Of a stretch of DNA of 64,000 bases, positions 58,140 through 64,000 are shown one piece after another. The translations under genes and the position numbers were made by a program. Where the stretch lies: the NCBI RefSeq assembly GCF_000971965.1, contig NZ_KQ040792.1, forward strand, positions 1-64,000. Direction: 5' to 3'. This stretch comes from Paenibacillus wulumuqiensis. GTDB taxonomy: Bacteria; Bacillota; Bacilli; Paenibacillales; Paenibacillaceae. Under the pieces are notes generated by a model, which was not told the origin of the DNA, ran no database searches, and saw only the letters and a program-made list of their open reading frames with translations. Numbering within the stretch: position 1 is the stretch's first letter; each line of letters starts with the position of its first letter.

Positions 58140-59072
58140 ATGGGATTGAAAGTGTTTATAGGTAGTTCTGGAGAAGCAAAAAAGGCCTTAAATGATGTAG
58201 CTTTATGGGTGGAAAATGCTGGACATACTCCTGAAAGATGGACTGATAATGAACGATTTCTTCTTGGGAATCATATCTTTGACGAGTTAGTTGATATTTC
58301 GGAAAACGTTGATGCAGCTATTCTAATTTTTAGCGAGGACGACGTTATCAGTACTACAAAAGGAATGACCGCACAGGCCCGAGATAATGTTTTAATTGAG
58401 TATGGATTGTTTGCAGCAAAACTTGGGATGCAAAAGACAATAATTTGTCGTCAGGAAAATCCTAAAATTCCTTCCGACCTAAATGGTATTATTTACTGCG
58501 ATTTGGGTAAGCGCATATCAGCAGAACAGAAAATATCTAGTTGGTTAAATAAAATTTCTGCTAAGTCGGTTAGCGAAATGGAAATAATGCCTTTAAGTAA
58601 CGTTACTAAAGAAGAAACAACTTTGTACAGGCAGTATCTTGGAAAAGGTAAATCAAGCTGGAAAGATAATGTTTTAAAGGCGTTACCCACTACAAACAAT
58701 GCTACGTTTATATGGCCAGGTGGGTATTTCCCTTTTAGTAAAGTTCCAGAGGATCAATGGCCGAAGGTTGGGGACGAATTTGTTGTAGGGTTTCGAGATG
58801 ATAAGTATCTGTTGTCAGGAACTATTTCCTTTGCAGGGCTTAAAGAATTAGAAAGTATTATTGAAGAGGATAAAAAAGCTACTAACAGAGTAAGCTGTGG
58901 ATTTGAGGATTACAAGGAACTAAGAAATTTTGTGGAAAACAAAAATTTAGTGGGTAGTATAACTATTCGCAATACAACAAAGATCCCAAGCAAATGGTTC
59001 GAAGACTCTTATAAAGATGTAGAAGCTAAAAGTATATCTTCAACTTCTAGCCTGCTTATTTATAAAAAATAG
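58140..59072 (+). CDS. TIR-like domain protein with unassigned C-terminal domain
   Basis: This 310-residue protein has an N-terminal TIR-like domain (about 1-140) of the Cap12/Pycsar-TIR type: KVFIGSSGEAKKALNDVA, ILIFSEDDV, then ARDNVLIEYGLFAAKLGM with probable catalytic E87, and IPSDLNGIIYCDL. Such domains cleave NAD+ when activated in antiphage systems. The C-terminal half (about 155-310) has TFIWPGGYFPFSKVPEDQWP and GDEFVVGFRDDKYLLSG and matches no domain I know; it may sense phage or a ligand. No cyclase or Thoeris partner is in the window. AGGTGAGG precedes the ATG. It is AT-rich, like the AIPR gene. Confidence 0.78.
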   Translation: MGLKVFIGSSGEAKKALNDVALWVENAGHTPERWTDNERFLLGNHIFDELVDISENVDAAILIFSEDDVISTTKGMTAQARDNVLIEYGLFAAKLGMQKTIICRQENPKIPSDLNGIIYCDLGKRISAEQKISSWLNKISAKSVSEMEIMPLSNVTKEETTLYRQYLGKGKSSWKDNVLKALPTTNNATFIWPGGYFPFSKVPEDQWPKVGDEFVVGFRDDKYLLSGTISFAGLKELESIIEEDKKATNRVSCGFEDYKELRNFVENKNLVGSITIRNTTKIPSKWFEDSYKDVEAKSISSTSSLLIYKK

Positions 59073-59216
59073 GCGAGATTACTTCTCGTCTACCAAGTAA
59101 GTGGTAGTTGGTCAACTATATTTCCATTATCCATAATTGCTCTGGCTCATTTCAACCTGCTTACCATGGACTATGGATCTCTCACAGTTTACGATTTTGT
59201 GATCTGATGAAGCAAC

Positions 59217-59254
59217 AAATAAGAGGGCACCTTTTTTGGGTGTCCTCTTATTTT
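59217..59254. terminator. Bidirectional terminator at the right border of the islet
   Basis: AAATAAGAGGGCACC (59217-59231) pairs with GGTGTCCTCTTATTT (59239-59253) around a T-rich loop. It ends the TIR transcript and, on the other strand, the YczE-like gene. Confidence 0.85.
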
Positions 59255-59332
59255 CGCTCTACAACTGATACGGTGAACCGTATCACAAGTAATGATTTTT
59301 AACATATTCCAAACCCGACTACCTCCAACTCC

Positions 59333-59992
59333 TTAACGGCTTGCCGTCTGTTCGCTCGGCCGTCTTTCACGCAAAAGCTTTTCCGCAAAATGCACATTAA
59401 AAAAGTGAATGATCGGTCCGAGACCGAACATGGACACCAACGTCCCAAGTCCGATAATGCCCCCAAACATAAAGCAAATCAACGCGCAGAGAGCATCCGT
59501 AAACATGCGGTGCCAGAAATAGCTGACTCGCGGGAAGCGATCCCTCATCAGCAGGGACAGGCAGTCATAAGGGGCGATGCCCACGTTGGAGGTCTGATAC
59601 AGCGATACGCCAAAGCTGCATACCACGACGCCAATCGCTACCGTGATCACGCGCTGCCACAGCAGTTGAGGCTCGCCCGGCACGTCGATCCAGATGTTAT
59701 AAAAAAATGTAACGACATAACCCAGAAATACGGCGTTTACGATCGTGCCGATTCCGATAAACCGGCGTCCCGCGATAAGCTGGATCACGAACAAGGAGAG
59801 GTTGAGCAGGATCAGAAAACGGGCATACGCGATCCCGCTTGTATCTGCAAGTGCCATTACCATGCCGCTGAAGGGATCGTTCCCCAAGCCGGATAATTTG
59901 AAAATGCTAATTCCCATACCCAAAAAAACATTGCCGACCAGCATAACGATCAATCGCTTTGGATCTGTTAACGTATTAAGGAATCCCTTCAT
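59333..59992 (-). CDS. YczE/YyaS/YitT-family membrane protein
   Basis: This is a 219-residue integral membrane protein with five or six helices. The core has LGMGISIFKLSGLGNDPFSG and SLYQTSNVGIAPYDCLSLLM, repeated halves with the G-x-G-x-(D/Y)P-(F/Y) pattern of the YczE/YitT family. The end is FGLGPIIHFFNVHFAEKLL. Function is unknown; some relatives are presumed transporters. A close paralogue is encoded at the right edge of the window, also on the minus strand. Confidence 0.85.
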   Translation of the reverse strand: MKGFLNTLTDPKRLIVMLVGNVFLGMGISIFKLSGLGNDPFSGMVMALADTSGIAYARFLILLNLSLFVIQLIAGRRFIGIGTIVNAVFLGYVVTFFYNIWIDVPGEPQLLWQRVITVAIGVVVCSFGVSLYQTSNVGIAPYDCLSLLMRDRFPRVSYFWHRMFTDALCALICFMFGGIIGLGTLVSMFGLGPIIHFFNVHFAEKLLRERRPSEQTASR

Positions 59993-60342
59993 ATGAACCG
60001 TCCTATAGTCAGATTATCATTCTGCCCAGCGCAAACGACGCCGTCATTATAGCACAGTTTCCACAGGCGTTCCGTGCCGATTTTTACCGCTCTACATCTC
60101 ACATCTTGATTCTCCTCTCCCAAACTCCAGATACTTCGGATCGTTCTCCATAAAATTTTGATACCGCCGTCCATATAAGCTCCAGTCAGCTCGTCCGCTG
60201 TCTTTTCACTGCCTTCTACCTTCAAACCTAACCCTCTAGCTATAGCCCAAACATATGACCAGACATACTTTTTTCATATGACAGAACTCCTCTTCCCTCA
60301 TGGTATACTCATGAGAACAAAAAGGCAGAAGGAGCAAGTGAT
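59993..60342. other. Spacer between YczE-like and YxjG-like genes
   Basis: A divergent intergenic region of 350 bases. On the plus strand an extended -10 TGGTATACT (60301-60309) is positioned for the YxjG-like gene, whose ribosome binding site is GAAGGAGC. A minus-strand frame at 59989-60225 has no supporting site. I see no S-box or T-box structure, although methionine-related genes often carry one. Confidence 0.45.
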
Positions 60343-61428
60343 ATGATTCCCTTTCGACACGATCATGTAGGTAGCTTTTTACGTCCTGGCAACTTGAGTC
60401 AGGCGCGCGAACAATATAAAGCAGGCAGCATCACCCATGAACAATTACGAGCTGTAGAAGATCAAGAGATTATTCGTATCATTGAAAAGCAGAAGGAAAA
60501 CGGTGTACTCGCTGTTACAGATGGTGAGCTGCGTAGAAGCTGGTGGCATTTTGATTTCCTGGGCGGTTTGGATGGCGTAGAGCTGTATGAACAGATCGAA
60601 GGACCGCAATTTCATAATATGCAAACGCGCAAGGGCGGAATTCGTGTTGTAGGCAAAGTGGATTTCTCGGCTCACCCTTTCCTGGAGGATTTCAAGTTCG
60701 TCCAACAGCATGCAGGTGAGACGATAGCGAAACAGACGATTCCGAGTCCGAATATGCTGCTATATCGCCTGGAGAATGGTGCCAATGTGTATACGGACCG
60801 CGAGGCGTTCCTGCAGGATACGATTGCAGCGTATCAAAAAGCGATCCAAGCGTTCTATGACGCGGGATGTCGCTATCTGCAACTGGACGATACCGCCTGG
60901 GCAGACCTTTTCTCGGAAGCAGGGCATGATAAGCTGCGCGCCAAAGGGTTGGAGCCAGCGGAAGAGTTGCACACGATGCAGCGCATGATTAACGAATCAT
61001 TGGCTCATAAACCGGCAGATTTAGTAGTTACAATGCATATTTGCCGTGGCAATTACAAATCGAATTATTTCTCAACAGGTGGCTATGATTATGCTTCTGA
61101 GGTAATCTTCGGCGGCTTGGACGTAGACGGATTATTTTTGGAGTTTGACGATGAGCGCTCCGGCAGCTTTGATTCCTTAAAACATGTGAATCGCAAAGAT
61201 CTGAAAATCGTGCTCGGTCTGCTCACATCCAAAACTGGCGAATTAGAAGATAAAGAACACATCAAAGCCCGGATTGCCGAAGCGGCTACGTATGTGCCGT
61301 TGGAGCAGCTTTGTCTAAGCCCGCAATGCGGATTTTCGTCTACAGAAGAAGGCAATATTTTAACAGAAGACGAGCAATGGCGTAAGCTTCGTTACGTGAA
61401 GGAAATTGCAGACGAGGTATGGGCGTAA
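60343..61428 (+). CDS. Cobalamin-independent methionine synthase-like protein (YxjG type)
   Basis: This is a single-domain MetE-C-like methyltransferase of 361 residues, similar to YxjG/YxjH. The N-terminus is FRHDHVGSFLRPGNL, and zinc ligands appear as H232 and C234 (MHICRGN), E267 (LEFDDE) and C329 (SPQCGFSS). LQLDDTAWADLF and VLGLLTSKTGELED fit the barrel. Such proteins lack the N-terminal half of MetE and probably methylate homocysteine or a related thiol using another methyl donor. The ALDH gene starts 34 bases after it, so the two form an operon. Confidence 0.87.
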   Translation: MIPFRHDHVGSFLRPGNLSQAREQYKAGSITHEQLRAVEDQEIIRIIEKQKENGVLAVTDGELRRSWWHFDFLGGLDGVELYEQIEGPQFHNMQTRKGGIRVVGKVDFSAHPFLEDFKFVQQHAGETIAKQTIPSPNMLLYRLENGANVYTDREAFLQDTIAAYQKAIQAFYDAGCRYLQLDDTAWADLFSEAGHDKLRAKGLEPAEELHTMQRMINESLAHKPADLVVTMHICRGNYKSNYFSTGGYDYASEVIFGGLDVDGLFLEFDDERSGSFDSLKHVNRKDLKIVLGLLTSKTGELEDKEHIKARIAEAATYVPLEQLCLSPQCGFSSTEEGNILTEDEQWRKLRYVKEIADEVWA

Positions 61429-61461
61429 TCCATTTATTTAGATAAAAAAAGGGGTTATACA

Positions 61462-62961
61462 ATGACAATTCAAGCAGACCAAGAAGCCGTGAACATCGTT
61501 ACCATTGAAGCGTTGATCAATGGACAACATGTAAAGTCCCTTGCCCAATCCACCAAAGAGAATCCGGCGAGTCCGACCGAGATCGTGGGCTATTTCCCTG
61601 TTACGACGAAAGAACAAGCTGTCGAAGCGATCGAAGCCGCCGCAGCCGCTTTCAGAACATGGAAAAAAACCGACATCGAGCAGCGCGTTGCGAGCATGCG
61701 TAAAGCAATCGAGAAGATTAGAGCAGCCGAGAACGAAATCGTGCATTTGCTGTCTAGAGAGCACGGCAAGCCGCTGTATGATGCGCACGGCGAAATCTAT
61801 GTTGCGTTGATGTGGATGGAGTTTGTTTGCAATGAAGCGGCAGCGGCTCTTCAAGAACAGATCCAAGAGCATGATCACGGCAAGACGATTCTGTCGTATG
61901 ACCCGATCGGTGTGGTAGCTGCGATCAGTCCATGGAACTATCCGATTGCGTTGTCTACAATCAAGATCGCTCCTGCCTTGCTGGCAGGCAATACCATCGT
62001 GCTGAAGCCAAGTCCGTATGCGCCGCTCGCGGCAGCAAAAGTGGCAGAGATTATCGCAAGTGAATTCCCGGCGGGCGTCATCAATGTCGTTCATGGAGCT
62101 GCGGATGTGGGTGTTGAACTGACTACGAATCCGCATGTAGCGAAAATTGCTTTTACAGGTGGAACCGAGACGGCCAAGCATATTATCAAAGCGGCTTCGG
62201 ACACAATCAAAGATATGACGCTTGAGCTTGGCGGTAATGATGCGGCGATCTTCCTGGACAGCTTTGACGTTGAAGATGAGCGTGCGATGCGCCGGATTGT
62301 CGTTTCCAATTTCCTGACAACAGGTCAAATTTGCATGATCGCCAAGCGCGTGTATGTCCACCGTTCGATCTACGATGCGTTCGTGGAAAAATATATCGAG
62401 GCCGCCAATCGCTGGATTCGCATCGGCGATCCGTTCGATCACAATACGACGGTAGGTCCGGTCAATAACTTGAAGCAAAAAGAGTACGTGCAGAGTTTGG
62501 TCGAAGACGCGAAGCAGCGCGGCGCGAAGGTCATTCCGCTCGGCACAATTTTGGATCAGAAGCTGTTTGACCAAGGGTACTACCTGCAGCCTACGCTTGT
62601 GTTGGGATGCAATGCGCATGACCCGATCGTCGTGGAAGAACAATTCGGCCCTACGGTTCCGGTTCTGCCGTTCGACGATGAGGAGCAGGTGATCCATCTC
62701 CACAATGAAAGCATCTACGGATTGACGAGTTCGGTGTGGGGAAAAGAAGAGGATGCGATTCTCCTGGCGCGTCAGCTCGAAGCCGGAACGACGATGATCA
62801 ATACCGCTGCCGTACAGGGGTTGGACGTTCGTTTCCCGTTCGGCGGCTTCAAGCAATCCGGAATCGGCCGTGAATACGGCACAGAAGGCATCCGCACGTA
62901 TACGGAACAGCATGTGATCAATGTACCGAAGATGCTGGATCTTCCTTATATTCCCGAATAA
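61462..62961 (+). CDS. NAD(P)-dependent aldehyde dehydrogenase
   Basis: This is an ALDH-superfamily enzyme of 499 residues that oxidises an aldehyde to its acid. N159 (SPWNYP), K182 (LKPSPYAP), E255 (LELGGNDA) and catalytic C291 (TTGQICMIAKRVYV) are intact. The cofactor-binding FTGGTETAKHI and the late FPFGGFKQSGIGREYG are standard. The sequence is nearest to succinate-semialdehyde or lactaldehyde-type enzymes, but the substrate cannot be fixed. AAAAGGGG precedes the ATG. A strong terminator follows, so it ends the operon with the YxjG-like gene. Confidence 0.92.
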   Translation: MTIQADQEAVNIVTIEALINGQHVKSLAQSTKENPASPTEIVGYFPVTTKEQAVEAIEAAAAAFRTWKKTDIEQRVASMRKAIEKIRAAENEIVHLLSREHGKPLYDAHGEIYVALMWMEFVCNEAAAALQEQIQEHDHGKTILSYDPIGVVAAISPWNYPIALSTIKIAPALLAGNTIVLKPSPYAPLAAAKVAEIIASEFPAGVINVVHGAADVGVELTTNPHVAKIAFTGGTETAKHIIKAASDTIKDMTLELGGNDAAIFLDSFDVEDERAMRRIVVSNFLTTGQICMIAKRVYVHRSIYDAFVEKYIEAANRWIRIGDPFDHNTTVGPVNNLKQKEYVQSLVEDAKQRGAKVIPLGTILDQKLFDQGYYLQPTLVLGCNAHDPIVVEEQFGPTVPVLPFDDEEQVIHLHNESIYGLTSSVWGKEEDAILLARQLEAGTTMINTAAVQGLDVRFPFGGFKQSGIGREYGTEGIRTYTEQHVINVPKMLDLPYIPE

Positions 62962-63015
62962 AGGGTAGAGGTTGTTCCGGAATCCTGCGGTTTGCTGCGG
63001 GTTCAGACTCTAATT

Positions 63016-63062
63016 AAAAGCCCTATCTGCCGATCCTCAAGGATCGGCGGATAGGGCTTTTT
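63016..63062 (+). terminator. Terminator after the aldehyde dehydrogenase gene
   Basis: AAAAGCCCTATC (63016-63027) pairs with GATAGGGCTTTT, with a continuing GCCGATCCT/AGGATCGGC stem and a two-base loop. This is one of the strongest stems in the window, followed by T. Confidence 0.92.
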
Positions 63063-63182
63063 GCTGTAAGAAAGCCGAATTCAGGTTTAAGCGGTTGACG
63101 TACTAGACACCGTGCTCGAACTTCAAGGCAGGCCGGATGTCCGAATGAAGGATTGCCGGAACAAGGGAATCTTTTTCGCAAA

Positions 63183-63242
63183 AATCATAAAAACCTCAAC
63201 ACGCTACTGACATTACGCTGTCAGCAGCGATTCTTTATGATT
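63183..63242. other. Nested inverted repeat upstream of the VOC gene
   Basis: AATCATAAA (63183-63191) and TTTATGATT (63234-63242) are exact complements, and between them CTGACA/TGTCAG form an inner hairpin with a seven-base loop. The rest of the 63063-63340 spacer shows nothing I can assign. It could be a regulatory hairpin, or the end of a small mobile repeat. Confidence 0.4.
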
Positions 63243-63340
63243 AGACATGCGAACGGATAACCCATCGATACAAACAGGTTATAAAACGGTGAGGCTAAAC
63301 AGCCGAACTTATCCTCGAATCGCAGAAAGGATGATTATTT

Positions 63341-63742
63341 ATGAATTTCGCGTCAGTACGCATCATCACGGACGATGTAGATCGTCTGGTCGAGTTTTAC
63401 GAAAAGGTTACGGGGATCGTGGCGGAGCGGCCCGCGCCTGTATTTGCCGAAATCGTCATGCGGTCGGGCACGCTTGCCATCGGCCACTCTCAGACTGCGC
63501 AGCTATTCGGGGTCGATTCCGTGGTAGCCGCATCGAATCGCACAATGATCATCGAGCTTCGCGTGAAGAACCTCGAAGCGGAGCATGAGCGTCTGAAGCT
63601 GTGGGTCGATCAATGGGTACAAGAGCCGACCCTGATGCCGTGGGGGAATCGTTCGATGCTGTTCCGTGACCCCGACGGCAATCTGGTTAATCTGTTCGAA
63701 CCGGTGAGCGAGGCCGCGATCCAGCGGTTCAGAGATCGGTAG
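63341..63742 (+). CDS. Glyoxalase/VOC-fold protein
   Basis: This is a 133-residue vicinal-oxygen-chelate protein with FASVRIITDDVDRLVEFYEKVTG at the N-terminus and SMLFRDPDGNLVNLFEPVS at the C-terminus, containing a metal-type Glu near EIVM and E in LFEPV. Members include glyoxalases, ring-cleaving dioxygenases and antibiotic-binding proteins, so the activity is open. GAAAGGATG precedes the ATG. It sits between the aldehyde dehydrogenase and the partial YczE-like gene. Confidence 0.82.
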   Translation: MNFASVRIITDDVDRLVEFYEKVTGIVAERPAPVFAEIVMRSGTLAIGHSQTAQLFGVDSVVAASNRTMIIELRVKNLEAEHERLKLWVDQWVQEPTLMPWGNRSMLFRDPDGNLVNLFEPVSEAAIQRFRDR

Positions 63743-63896
63743 ACGAATCGTCCACAACTATAATTCCTTCAATGAATGGCCCAACAATCTGCAGCAAACG
63801 CTGATGCAGCGGATGCTGAATGTAATCCCGGTGCTGAGATCCGCGATGCCCGGGATTTCCTTTTTGCTTTTTCGCAGTATGCGAAAAGGCGAATCG

Positions 63897-64000
63897 TTAA
63901 ATCTCCAACTCCGCCTTTTCCTCCAACCGTCTTTCCCCCAAGAGCTTTTCCGCAACATGCACATTGAAGAAATGGATGATCGGTCCCAAGCCGAACATGG
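63897..64000 (-). CDS. YczE/YitT-family membrane protein, C-terminus only (cut by window end)
   Basis: The last 34 codons of a second YczE-like gene: MFGLGPIIHFFNVHVAEKLL then GERRLEEKAELEI. The first 20 residues differ from the copy at 59333-59992 at one position (V for F). The rest lies outside the window. It shares orientation with the first copy about 4 kb to the left. Confidence 0.8.
   Translation of the reverse strand, partial: MFGLGPIIHFFNVHVAEKLLGERRLEEKAELEI

Noticed and set aside
55885-59072. CBASS, Pycsar or Thoeris operon
   Set aside because: The TIR domain fits such effectors, but no cyclase, STING-like or ThsA gene is next to it. The AIPR gene is not a known member of those systems.
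59989-60225. 78-codon minus frame upstream of the YczE-like gene
   Set aside because: It overlaps the start of that gene out of frame and shows no family features.
61438-62913. 491-codon minus frame opposite the aldehyde dehydrogenase
   Set aside because: It is a shadow caused by codon bias in the dehydrogenase, whose catalytic residues are all intact.

Overview
The window is the chromosomal replication-origin region of a Gram-positive, endospore-forming type Firmicute, most likely Paenibacillus or a close relative. Gene order follows the Bacillus subtilis origin arc: gyrA, gyrB, remB, recF, rlbA, dnaN and dnaA on the minus strand, then rpmH, rnpA, yidC, khpB, mnmE, mnmG, rsmG, noc, parA and parB on the plus strand. 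Further out come rpsF-ssb-rpsR, yybS-gdpP-rplI-dnaB, purA, walRKHIJ, an htrC-type protease and rlmH. The genus call rests on gene order and protein character, not on a database search. Almost every housekeeping gene points away from the origin.

1 to 11 kb: the left edge holds the tandem promoters and boxA leader of an rRNA operon reading leftwards out of the window, as rrnO follows gyrA in B. subtilis. The origin is bipartite. A cluster of seven perfect DnaA boxes lies upstream of dnaA (10504-10849). A second element between dnaA and dnaN (8936-9045) has DnaA boxes, a GGGG tract, a run of DnaA-trios and an AT-rich stretch, which is the layout of a basal unwinding element. rpmH (44 codons) starts the rightward arm.

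11 to 26 kb: ribosome, RNase P, membrane-insertase and tRNA-modification genes, then the noc-parA-parB segregation genes with two parS sites. A cysteine desulfurase-like enzyme, DUF4446, a DUF3343 carrier-like protein, an MscS channel, DUF951 and a TVP38-type membrane protein follow. Two terminator-like palindromes built on DnaA boxes bracket the last of these.

26 to 55 kb: tRNA-Ser(CGA), the S6-SSB-S18 operon, a secreted protein with two copies of a helical domain, an LCP glycopolymer transferase, the gdpP-rplI-dnaB operon, purA with a PurR-type operator, a LysM-G5-M23 hydrolase, the full wal operon, an O-acetyltransferase, and a large kelch-SLH surface protein. The M23, wal, acyltransferase, LCP and SLH genes together form a cell-envelope neighbourhood.

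55 to 64 kb is the accessory part. Between two strong bidirectional terminators (55834-55882 and 59217-59254) lies an AT-rich islet with a divergent pair of probable phage-defence genes, an AIPR-family protein and a TIR-domain protein with an unassigned C-terminal half. They are separated by a scrap of an IS3-type transposase and a 58-codon ORF that runs into that scrap. Beyond it, two paralogous YczE/YitT membrane genes flank a YxjG-like methionine synthase, an aldehyde dehydrogenase and a glyoxalase-fold gene; the second paralogue is cut by the window end.
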